Of a DNA stretch of 64,000 bases, positions 1 through 9,651 are shown in pieces. The notes beneath the pieces were generated by a model. That model made no database searches, was not told where the DNA came from, and saw nothing but the letters and a program-made list of their open reading frames with translations. Numbering within the stretch: position 1 is the first letter of the stretch; each line of letters starts with the position of its first letter. The stretch is from Paulownia fortunei (Eukaryota > Streptophyta > Magnoliopsida > Lamiales > Paulowniaceae): the NCBI GenBank assembly GCA_019321725.1, contig CM033110.1:9603278-9667277 (forward strand). Reading direction: 5' to 3'. The position numbers and the translations under genes were made by a program.

Positions 1-442
1 TTTGAATAGGGTTGCAAGTATATACCATACATTGCCAGAGACAACAATGAGAAGATGAATCATTTCTTGAGGGGCCTTAATCCTGAAATTAGAAGAGATG
101 TGAGAATGTCTTCAGTAACAGAGTTTAGAGAACTGGTGGACAAGGCTTTGATGGCTGATTTAGATGAGAAAGAGATTGAGAAATTCCAACAACAAAAGAA
201 GCAAGTATTCACTCCAAGAAATCTAAACCAGTGGAAGAAATGAGAGCAAAAATTAAGCCAAGGGAATGAAAAGCGTCCTAAAGTTGGACAGACTTCTTCT
301 ACAATTGAAAGGCCTAAATGTACTAAATGTGGGAAGAATCATTTTGGGGAATGCTATAGTGGTACTAATCGTTGCTTTAACTGTAAAAAGCCTGGACATA
401 TAGCAAAGGATTGCCCAACAGTACAGGGGAAAGTTCAGGGGA
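1..442 (+). pseudogene. gag C-terminal part, family-1 chromovirus (element A)
   Basis: Gag would form the virus-like particle and bind the element RNA. The visible part holds the end of the retrotransposon gag domain ([15 protein letters not shown]) and two zinc knuckles at 320-414: a variant C-X2-C-X3-H-X3-C, then a canonical C-X2-C-X4-H-X4-C ([14 protein letters not shown]). Reading from base 1, the frame has TAG at 7-9 where the sister copy at 34924-36876 has Gln, and TGA at 241-243 where it has Gly. Gag therefore cannot be made whole. The frame runs into protease without a gag-pol shift, as in single-ORF chromoviruses. The upstream part lies outside the window. Confidence 0.9.
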
Positions 443-1797
443 GAGTGTATGCAATGACACAAGAACAAGCTGATGCAGATGCTTCCGTAGTCACAGGTAC
501 TATTTTAATTTCTGGGATACCTGCAATTGCATTGATAGATTCTGGATCTATGCATTCATTTGCATCATGTGCATTTGTGAGAAAATTGGGCATTACACCA
601 GATTTATTAAAAGTAAGGTACAGTGTGACTGTTCCATCTGGGGAAGAAATAGATTCCAACCAAATGTTAAGGGCTTGTTCTATTCAGATTAGTGATAGGA
701 CTCTCTATGCAGATCTTGTTGTTTTATCGATGCCAAATTTTGAGGTTATTCTGGGTATGGATTGGCTTACCAAATATCATGCAACAATTGATTGTAACAA
801 GAAGATTGTGATTTTTCAGCCACCTGGGGAAGAACAGTTTATGTTTAATGGTATCTCATTCTCACGGTCCTTACCAATTATATCTGCTTTGAAAGCTCAA
901 AAGATGTTGAATAAAGGTTGTGTTGGGTATTTGGCAAGTGTTCTGGACACCTCAGTTGAAGCACAATTAAAGCCAGAAAATCTAGATGTGGTTCAAGAAT
1001 TTGTTGAGGTATTTCCAGATGATTTACCGGGACTACCACCGAATCGAGAGATCGAATTTGTGATTGATGTTATGCCAGGAACTACTTCTATTTCTAAAGC
1101 ACCATACCGAATGACACCAACAGAATTGAAAGAGTTAAAAGTTCAATTACAAGAATTGCTTGATAAGGGTTTTATTCGCCCTAGTTATTCTCCTTGGGGA
1201 GCACCTGTGTTGTTCGTGAAAAAGAAGGATGGTACATTGCGGTTGTGCATTGATTATAGAGAGTTGAATAAGATAACAGTCAAGAATAAGTATACACTCC
1301 CAAGAATAGATGATTTGTTTGATCAATTTCAGGGAGCATCTGTATTTTCTAAGATTGATTTGTGTTCTGGGTATCATCAATTGAAGATCAAGGAAGAAGA
1401 CATACCAAAGACTGCATTCCGAACAAGGTATGGACATTATGAATTTCTAGTGATGCCTTTCGGTTTAACCAATGCCCCTGCAGCTTTTATGGATCTAATG
1501 AATAGGGTGTTCAAGCAATATCTCGATAAATTTGTGATTGTGTTTATTGATGACATCCTAATTTATTCACGTGATAAAGAAGAGCACAAGGAACATTTGA
1601 AGATTGTGCTGCAAGTTCTTAAAGAAAAACAGTTGTATGCTAAATTCAAGAAGTGTGAGTTTTGGCTTGAACAAGTGGTATTCCTAGGTCATGTAGTATC
1701 AAAGGATAGTATTTCTGTTGATCCGAGCAAGGTAGAAGCTATCATTAAGTGGCCAACACCAACAAATGTATCAGAAGTAAGGAGTTTCTTGGATTAG
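443..1797 (+). pseudogene. protease and reverse transcriptase, family-1 chromovirus (element A)
   Basis: This is the longest open stretch of element A. The aspartic protease has its DSG triad near 538-546 ([10 protein letters not shown]) and the flap region ILGMDWL. RT follows with the plant gypsy landmarks [31 protein letters not shown] and the catalytic FIDDILIYS near 1543-1566. The frame ends at SEVRSFLD because one G of a GGG run is lost near 1790; the sister copy reads [12 protein letters not shown] there. Protease and RT motifs look intact up to that point, but the RT thumb and connection are cut off. RT would copy the element RNA into cDNA inside the particle. Confidence 0.9.
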
Positions 1798-1813
1798 TAG
1801 GGTACTATCGACG

Positions 1814-2041
1814 ATTTGTTCAGGGGTTTTCAAAGATAGCAACTCCAATGACAATATTGACAAGAAAGAATATGAAGTTCTTGTGGACCAATGCTTGTGA
1901 AAGAAGTTTTGAAGAACTGAAATAAAAATTTGTTCAGGGGTTTTCAAAGATAGCAACTCCAATGACAATATTGACAAGAAAGAATATGAAGTTCTTGTGG
2001 ACCAATGCTTGTGAAAGAAGTTTTGAAGAACTGAAATAAAA
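1814..2041 (+). repeat. 114-bp exact tandem duplication inside pol
   Basis: Bases 1814-1927 and 1928-2041 are the same 114-bp unit in direct tandem (38 codons), spanning the end of RT toward RNase H. Both copies end in the same TAA where the sister element has CAA (Gln), so the nonsense change preceded the duplication. Sister copies have one unit. Confidence 0.93.
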
Positions 2042-2042
2042 A

Positions 2043-3104
2043 TTGACTACAGCTCCTGTTCTTACCATTCCAACTGGAATTGGTGGATTAGTGGTGTATA
2101 GCGACGCTTCAAAAAATGGTTTGGGTGCTGTTTTGATGCAAAATGGGAAGGTTATTGCCTATGCTTCAAGACAATTGAAGGAATATGAAAAGAATTATCC
2201 AACCCATGATTTGGAACTTGCTACTGTGGTTTTTGCCTTGAAAATTTGGAGACATTATTTGTATGGTGAGAAGTGTGAGATATACATAGATCATAAGAGT
2301 TTGAAGTATTTCTTTACCCAAAAAGAGTTGAATATGAGACAAAGAAGATGGTTAGAACTTGTGAAGGATTATGATTGTGTGATCAACTATCATCCTGGTA
2401 AAGCGAATGTGGTTGCAGATGCATTGAGCAGAAAATCCACGTCTTCTCTTTTTGTTATACAAAAGTCAATATTACTGGATTTGCAGAGATTAGAGCTTGA
2501 AATTGTACCTAAAGGGAAAAAGTGTTTGTTGTCAGCCTTAGTGTTGAGACCTGTACTTCAAGATAGAATTAGAGAAGGTCAAAAGGTGGACACGCATTTG
2601 TGTAGATTGAAAAGAATGATTGAGGTTGGAAAGAGGCCAGACTTCTCTATTACTGATGATGGGATTATTCGATATAAAGGGAGACTGTGTGTGCCGTTTG
2701 ACAAGGCCATGAAAGGAGATATTTTAGAAGAAGGTCATACTACTCCTTACTCAGTACACCCAGGTAGCACAAAAATGTATAAGGACTTACAACAACATTA
2801 TTGGTGGCCTAAAATGAAGAGAGATATAGCAAAATTTGTGGCTGAATGTCTAACTTGTCAACAAGTTAAGATTGAACATCAAAGACCATCAGGGTTGTTG
2901 AAGCCTTTGTTGATTCCAGAGTGGAAATGGGAGCACATTACAATGGACTTTGTGCTTGGATTACCTAGAACACAAAAGGGGTATAATTCCATATGGGTGA
3001 TTGTTGATAGATTAACTAAATCAGCCATGGGAACAAAACTTGCATTCAGTACAGCATTTCATCCACAAAGTGACGGGCAATCAGAAAGGGTTATTCAATA
3101 TTAG
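2043..3104 (+). pseudogene. RNase H and integrase N-terminal half (element A)
   Basis: RNase H begins at TTAPVLTIP and carries the first catalytic Asp in [14 protein letters not shown], then [13 protein letters not shown] and [10 protein letters not shown]. Next come the integrase HHCC zinc finger (H and H in [11 protein letters not shown] and C in CLTCQQ) and the first core Asp in ITMDFVLG. At VDRLTKSA the frame jumps to MGTKLAFST: about 51 residues (153 bp) seen in the sister copy at 33165-33608 are missing. The loss is in frame and removes the second catalytic Asp. The frame closes with a stop after [10 protein letters not shown] because one A is lost. No active integrase could be made. 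Confidence 0.9.
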
Positions 3105-3493
3105 AGGATATGTTAAGAGCTTGTGTGCTAGATTTTCAAGGGAGTTGGGATGCAAAACTTCCATTAGTGGAGTTTACTTATAATAATAGCTACCAATCAA
3201 AAATTGGAATGGCGCCTTATGAAGCATTGTATGGAAGGAAATGTAGATCTCCAGTTCATTGGGATGAAGTTGGAGAACGAAGCCTACTTGGTCCAGAAAT
3301 AGTTCAACATACCGCTAAGGTAGTGGAGAAGATACGAGAGAGAATGAAGATTGCGCAAAGTAGACAGAAAAGTTATGCAGATAAATGGAGAAAAGATCTA
3401 GAGTTTGCCATTGGGGATCATGTGTTCTTAAAAGTAGCTCCCATGAAAGGTGTTATGAATTTGGAAAGAAAGGAAAACTCAATCCAAGGTATG
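3105..3493 (+). pseudogene. integrase C-terminal part, truncated (element A)
   Basis: This continues integrase from [22 protein letters not shown] through ALYGRKCRSPVHWDEVGE to the GPY/F region (FAIGDHVFLKVAPMKGV). Near 3460 the reading slips (NLERKENS instead of RFGKKEKLS). At about 3493 homology to family 1 stops and the sequence becomes family-2 leader on the other strand. The chromodomain, PPT and 3' LTR of element A are therefore absent here. The breakpoint is an illegitimate join, not an LTR end. Confidence 0.85.
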
Positions 3494-3574
3494 CCATTGG
3501 CTGCGCTCTGCAAGTTTCAAAGGTTATGTACATGGACAGTCTACAGAATCAAGACCTGGGCTCTGATACCATTC
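3494..3574 (-). other. family-2 leader with primer-binding site (PBS)
   Basis: On the minus strand TGGTATCAGAGC lies at 3571-3560, three bases after the LTR end. It matches the 3' end of plant initiator tRNA-Met, the usual primer. The following leader (GTAGACTGTCCATGTACAT) recurs beside the PBS of element F at 54259-54290. Only about 80 bp of interior survive before the join with element A, so this PBS serves no coding region. Confidence 0.85.
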
Positions 3575-6413
3575 TGAAACACCCCCATTCCTACACAACC
3601 CTATATATTGTATAATTTGACATGATAGAACCTGTGTGCATGCATGGAATATTTATTTATTTATTTTTTTAACATTTTAAGAACAGCTAAATCACTTCTT
3701 ACATACACAACCCTATTTAAAATAGAAGGATCAGTATTTATATAAAAAACAACACCCATAACGACCATAGTATTTACACACTTATTTACAGTAAAGTTTT
3801 AAAAGAGAAATATAGTATCAATCTAAAAACATAATACACCAGACTCAAAATATAACAAGCCAACAAAATAGCCCAACAGGTCGTCATCCATATACAGACT
3901 CCCTCAAACACCTGCAGGAGCTCCAACAGCTGACCAACCAGCCAAAGATGCTTCAAGCATCGTCGTACTCACCTACAATGCATAAAATATATGAGCTAAC
4001 GCTCAGCAAGTAAAGATTATGCATGTCAAAGAATAATCCACAATATCAAGTCATGCAACTCAAAATGCTATGCTCACAATGCAATTTTATGCATCAAAAT
4101 ATTTCTCTCAAAATAATTTCTTTCTTGGGCCCCTGACCAACGCTACTATCCCATGCACCGGAAAAGAGCTCTGTATACCGCCATAATCCAATGGCTAATA
4201 ATCATATAAGCATGCAAATCCATGCATACTCATACGCATGCAAATCCATGCACGCGAACCTGCAAATCCATGCATAAACCATGCAAATCCATGCATGCTT
4301 CGGTGCACTAGTAGTGGTCAGCAAAAATTTTTCCTTTCTCACAATCATGCCGTGCAATGCAAGATTTATCACAATGCGCGTATATGATGCATGCACGTGC
4401 CAATGACAAGCCCATGTATGTATGCTCAATTGAGAGCCCTCTACTATGCACATATGATTTATGATATTACATATAATTCACACATCTACTATGTCTATGC
4501 ATTGTAGTTGCAAATGAATCTTTACTTACCTTTCACTTGGTTGGTGGCTTAGTCTAAATTTGTTTAGTATTCCTCTCCAACCTTAGATGTAAAATAGCCT
4601 GTAATATTACCCAACATCAAGCACCATTCACAATTTGGCAAGTTGAAAGCACAAAATCTCATACTAGACCTTAAACACCAAGCTATAAGCTAACAATCAA
4701 GCTTTCACAAACTAGAACCCAATATAGCCCCTCAAATACCTCAATTTCTCATCTTAAGTACATGCAAACATCATGTAATTGAAGTATTATAACTATAATA
4801 GCATGTACCTAATTAATCAAATGTGGCAGATTCACATTTTCATATTTTCTTGCTGTCAAGTTTAGTTGTATGATAATTTTAACATCCCTAAGCATATCCA
4901 ATCACTCCCAAATTTTTACCACACTTATATAACATGTATATAAATGTAAAAATATCATATAATTGATAAAAATCACGGATATAGCTTCCCAAGTTCAGCT
5001 CTCTTCACGACATACTGAAACGGATTGTTTCCTACCATGACAGTTTTGCACACTTCATGACATTATTGGTTTTGGTACCCTTAAGTATATTCAATCACTC
5101 CAAAATTTTCACCATACTTAGATAACATATATAAGGAGACAACCAGGTCATATTATTACCAAAAATAATGGATTTAGCTCCCTTAATTCAGTTTCCTTCA
5201 CAGCACACCAAAACAGATTTTGCTATTTTGACAGTTTGAGTGTTCCTCCAATATCATTCTCTATTTCAATTGCCAACTGATAAAACTTCATTCCAATACT
5301 CTTAACTCATATATGGTCATGTAAATGGTAATAATTATAGGTTTTATTCAACATACCATACACTTTTGAAGCCTAAAATACAAGAAAACAGTAAGATGAC
5401 AGTTTCTGCCACAAGTATTTCCTATTAAGTGTTTGTCATCAAAAACCCTTTCTTTGTGCACCAAAGTCTAACTAAAAACTTCCTAACACTTTTATAAGAG
5501 ATATTGAAAGCTTAATAAACAATAAAACCATTCATAATAATTTGAAAACCAAAGGCAAAACCGTAGATAGGTGTTACCTATGCAGATTTTGAGGTTAACT
5601 TGATGGTAATCACTTCTCCTTTGCTTTTCTTGATTTTATTTCAACTTGGAATCAATTTGGATCACTTGCAGAACTTAAGGTTTGTGTTTGGAAGATGAAA
5701 ATGGCTGAAATGAGGGTCTGGTCGTTGCTTAAGGGTGAAGGGTTTGAGGTGTTAGCTTGATGTGTTAGCTTAAGCTTAATAAGAAAGCATGAGGTGGCAA
5801 GTGAATAGCAAAATCTGATTTTCTCCCTTATCTTGCAACCCTAATCTTGTGTGTCTCACCTATTTTTATTTGGTTTCAACCTATCTTAATCACCATTCAT
5901 TCCCATAGGTAATTCCTATGTCCGTTCATTCGATCTCCAAACCGATTCACATTCGATTACTAACGAATATCAAGTTTGCATTTCTAAAATCATATGCATA
6001 TATGGGCCTTGTAATAGGACACTTAAATCACATTATATCATGTCTAATATCCCAAGTATGTTAATTTACAAATATATACTTTTGAAATAACTTGATCAAA
6101 TCAAATTAAACCGTATAAGCTTACTAGTAACACTTTTAACACTTCTAAAATTATAACCTATATATCCCATTTATATCTAATATTGATCCACCTCATTTTC
6201 TTCTTATTTCAATATAAAATCAACTACTTAGATTAGAAATTCAATAACTAATACCGTGCAAGAGCTTCAGAATTAAGTTTAATATTCAAGAATGTCGTAT
6301 AAAATGAAATAAATTATGCAATGTCAATAGAAATGCAAATAGCAATATAAAATTAAAACTTAATGTATGAATTATATTTGGCCATGTGAGTAGTAAGAGG
6401 CTCGGGTATCACA
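3575..6413 (-). repeat. family-2 LTR, 2839 bp, with divergent U5 end
   Basis: On the minus strand it begins TGTGATACCCGAGCC (6413) and ends GGGGGTGTTTCA (3575); the last bases deviate from the family's GTGTTACA. It is preceded by a polypurine tract and followed by a PBS, so it joins a pol end on one side to a leader on the other. From about 3985 upward it is nearly identical to the LTR at 9652-12520 apart from a deletion of about 47 bp near 4820. From 3575 to about 3975 it is only loosely similar and shares some wording with family 3. It holds the donor-like ACTTACC (4524-4530, minus AG|GTAAGT), the hairpin (3992-4005) and the acceptor-like CTAC (3973). Confidence 0.92.
4209..4298. repeat. 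ATGCAAATCCATGCA minisatellite in LTR
   Basis: Four irregularly spaced copies of TGCAAATCCATGCA occur here. The same array recurs in each family-2 LTR. The CATGCA core matches the plant RY element bound by B3-domain seed regulators; functional use is inference. Confidence 0.85.
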
Positions 6414-6427
6414 TCCTCCCCTCCTTA
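6414..6427 (-). other. polypurine tract (PPT) of family-2 element
   Basis: On the minus strand AAGGAGGGGAGGA lies directly before the LTR start TGTGATACC. The same tract stands before the LTR at 48072-50928. It would prime plus-strand DNA synthesis. Confidence 0.85.
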
Positions 6428-6449
6428 TAAAAATTTCGTCCCCGAAATT

Positions 6450-7740
6450 TCACTTACCGAAAAGTTCAGGATACTTAGTTCTCATTTCATCCTCCCTTTC
6501 CCAAGTGGCCTCTTCTACTAATTGGTTTCTCCATAACACTTTAACCAATGGAATTTGTTTATTTCTTAGCTGCTTCACTTCTCGTAATAAAATCTGTACA
6601 GGCTTTTCTTCGTAGCTCAAATCTGCCTTTAATTCCACTAGTTCATTCTTCAGAATGTGAGAAGGATTAGCAATATATTTCCTTAGCATAGACACATGAA
6701 ATACATTGTGTATTTGGGACATAGATGTTGGCAGATCTAGTCTGTAAGAAACATCACCAATTCTTTCAATCACCGAGAATGGGCCAATGTATCTGGGACT
6801 CAATTTTCCTTTCTTCCCAAACCGCATGATGCCCTTCATTGGTGCTACTTTCAAAAACACCTGATCTCCTATCGCAAACTCCAATGCCCTTCTTCGTCGA
6901 TCTGCATAACTTTTCTGTCGATTTTGGGTAGTTTGCATTCTTTGTCGAATCTGTAACACGGCTTCTGTCATTTCTCAAATCATCTGGGCCCAAAAGTTTC
7001 TTCTCACCAACTTCATCCCAGTATATCGGAGACCTACATTTTCTGCCATACAATGCTTCATAGGGAGCCATTCCAATGCTAGTCTGATAGCTGTTGTTGT
7101 ACGAAAACTCCACCAAAGGTAGGAATTTACTCCACTGACCTTGGAAGTCTAATACACAGGCTCTGAGCATATCCTCCAACGTCTGTATTGTTCGTTCAGA
7201 TTGCCCATCCGTCTGAGGATGATATGCTGTACTGAATGATAATTGTGTTCCCAAAGCTTTGTGTAAACTCCTCCAAAAAGTAGACAAAAATCTTGAATCT
7301 CTATCAGAAACAATAGACAATGGCACACCATGAAGTCTGACAATCTCCTGAATGTATAATTGGGCATAGCGATCCATGGAATAGGTAGAACATATGGGAA
7401 GGAAATGAGCAGACTTGGTCAATCTATCGACGATAACCCAAATAGCATCATGACTCTTAGTAGTCTTTGGCAAACCAGTTACGAAATCCATGGTGATCCT
7501 TTCCCATTTCCATTCTGGAATAAGTAGAGGTTGTAAAGTCCCTGTGGGTCTTTGATGTTCGGCCTTTATTTACTGACATGTTAAACATTGCTCCACATGC
7601 TGGGCGATGTTCTTTTTCATACCCGGCCACCAATAATGCATTTTCAAGTCTCTATACATCTTGGTAGCCCCTGGATGTACTGAATAAGGGGTTGAATGTG
7701 CCTCTTTTAAAATATCTTCCGAATGTTATCAATATTTGGC
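6450..7740 (-). pseudogene. integrase and chromodomain, family-2 chromovirus (block B)
   Basis: Read on the minus strand, the HHCC finger ([10 protein letters not shown], then CLTCQ) is broken by a one-base loss near 7725 and a TAA replacing a Gln codon near 7569. The core from 7491 has all three catalytic residues: Asp in MDFVTGLPKT, Asp in SIVSDRDSRF and Glu in [10 protein letters not shown] frameshift near 6970 separates the core from an open 173-residue tail. That tail has the GPY/F module (SPRYIGPFSVIERIGDVSYR) and ends in a chromodomain-type segment (LVKVLWRNQLVEEATWE). Such a tail is typical of chromoviruses and is thought to steer integration to marked chromatin. The core and tail are good, but not in one frame. 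Confidence 0.9.
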
Positions 7741-8300
7741 ACACAAAACCGCCCTCTAAATTGTAAAATATCATTGTGAGTCATCTCAAATTCAGGAGAC
7801 TTCCCTGTAGCAACATATTTTCATATTGATGAGATATTCATCATCTCGCTGTCCTTGTTTGATCCTATCAATTAGCGTAGGCTGAAGCATCAGGGCTTCC
7901 AACTTTGCCTCTATTACTCCTGTCTGTAAAATCTCTATATTCATTTTCTTCAACTCATTTAGTTCCGGTTTCTGAATTAAAGCCATAGCCATTGTACTTT
8001 GTGTGGATTTTCGGCTCAATGCATCAGCTACAACATTGGCTTTACGAGGTGGTAATTGATCACACAATCATAATCTTTTACCAGTTCTAGCAATCTTCGT
8101 TGCCGCATATTCAACTCTTTCTGTGTGAAGAAGTATTTGAGGCTCTTGTGATCAGTATAGATCTCGCACCGTTCACCATATAAATAGTGCCTCCATATTT
8201 TAAGCGCAAATACTACAGCAGCAAGTTCCAAGTCGTGCGTGGGGTAATTTTTTTCGTACTCTTTAAGTTGCCTGGATGCATACGCAATTACTTTGCGATT
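7741..8300 (-). pseudogene. RNase H and linker, family-2 chromovirus (block B)
   Basis: The segment reads [38 protein letters not shown] and [10 protein letters not shown], the C-terminal part of gypsy RNase H, then the linker before integrase. A one-base loss near 8050 (HP of YHPGKANV) shifts the frame. A stop replaces the Gln after CVLM near 8302. The order and spacing match the other copies. The domain would degrade the RNA strand of the RNA-DNA hybrid. Confidence 0.87.
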
Positions 8301-9240
8301 CTACATCAGTACACATCCTAATCCATTCTTCGACGCATTACTGTAAATTACGAATCCTCCCGTACCTGATGGAATTGAGAGAATAGGTGCTGAAGTCAGC
8401 CTTTTTTTCAGCTCCTGGAAACTTCGCTCACACATATCTGTCCATCTAAACATCACCCCTTTTCTCGTTAATTGTGTCAATGACATTGCAATCTTGGAGA
8501 ACCCCTCCACAAATCTTCGGTAATATCCAGCTAAACCTAGAAAACTGCGCACCTCTGAAGGATTAGTAGGTTGCATCCAGTTGTTGATAGCTTCAACTTT
8601 ACTTGGATCTACTGATATTCCCGCTCCTGATATAACATGTCCCAAGAATACCACACGATCCAACCAGAACTCGCATTTCTTGAATTTGGCGTATAACTGC
8701 TTCACTTTCAGGACCTCTAGTACTTGTGTTAAATGTGCGGCATGCTCTTCTTTAGTTCTGGAGTAAACTAGAATGTCATCTATGAACACAATAACAAATT
8801 TATCCAGAAATTTTTTAAACACTCTGTTCATCAGATCCATGAATGCTGCTGGAGCGTTAGTCAATCCAAATGGCATCACCAAAAATTCATAGTGCCCATA
8901 TCTTGTACTAAATGCCGTCTTGGGGATTTCCTCTTCCTTTATTTTCAATTGATGGTACCCAGAGCGTAAGTCAATCTTTGAAAATATTGCGGCACCCTGA
9001 AGCTGGTCAAATAAATCATCGATTCTGGGTAACGGATACTTATTCTTAATTGTGACCCTGTTCAACTCTCGATAATCGATGCACAGTCTCATAGGTGCCA
9101 TCCTTCTTACGTACAAACAGAACTGGTGCTCCCAAGGTGAAAAGCTCGGTCTGATGAATCCCTTGTCCAACAAGTCTTGTAATTGTACTTTCATTTCTTT
9201 CAACTCTAATGGAGCCATTCTGTAGGGAGTTTTGAGATTG
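8301..9240 (-). pseudogene. reverse transcriptase and RNase H start (block B)
   Basis: An open frame of 305 codons covers RT from [17 protein letters not shown] to the first RNase H motif. RT motifs [25 protein letters not shown] and [10 protein letters not shown] are present. Two nearby indels (loss of G near 9133, gain near 9098) cancel out but replace about 13 residues after SPW with an out-of-frame stretch. The first RNase H Asp is replaced by Asn ([10 protein letters not shown]), a G-to-A change. Upstream, a one-base loss near 9230 separates this frame from the protease part. The palm looks usable, but the protein as a whole is not. Confidence 0.88.
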
Positions 9241-9651
9241 AAGATGTTCCTGGTTGTATATCAATAACAAACTTTATTTCACGATCTGGTGGCAGTCCCG
9301 GAAGATCATCTGGGAATACTTCATATATTCCCGTACCACTGGTATTTCATTCAGAGTTGGTGGGTGTTGTTCCTCAATGTTCATGACACTCACCAAGTAC
9401 CCTTCGCAACCATCATCGAGTAATCGTTGTGCCTTCACTGCTGAAATCATAGGAAATCTGAAATTCTTCACAATGCTGGCAAATGTGAAAGACTCTTTCC
9501 CATAAAGTTGAAATGTCACCGTCTTTTCCTTACAGTTGATAGTAGCCCCATACTTTGACAACCAATCCATGCCCAAAATAACATCATAATCATTCATATC
9601 CAGTACAATCAAATCAGCATGTAATTCTCTATCTTCAACAAGTATAGCACA
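9241..9651 (-). pseudogene. protease C-terminal part, cut at an LTR (block B)
   Basis: The segment starts abruptly at the codons for CAILVEDRELHADLIVLD, equivalent to [18 protein letters not shown] of family 1. It continues through ILGMDWLSKYGATINC. The protease DSG triad, the zinc knuckles and gag are missing, because an LTR end occupies 9652 onward. A one-base loss near 9315 turns the expected [12 protein letters not shown] into [10 protein letters not shown]. The cut lies exactly at an LTR terminus, which points to insertion there and not random deletion. Confidence 0.85.

Noticed and set aside
253..659. Open frames opposite gag and protease (253-468, 435-659, 1147-1437)
   Set aside because: Mirror frames of the coding strand; no domain and no independent conservation beyond that of gag-pol.
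4209..4298. CRISPR-like array of short repeats
   Set aside because: Units are 14-20 bp with short spacers made of the same wording, inside a plant LTR; no cas genes.
4202..4453. Open frames rich in MHGFAWICM-type repeats in family-2 LTRs (also 10122-10473, 48694-48879, 54933-55169)
   Set aside because: They are produced by translating the CATGCAAATCCATGCA minisatellite; low complexity, on both strands, no start context or domain.
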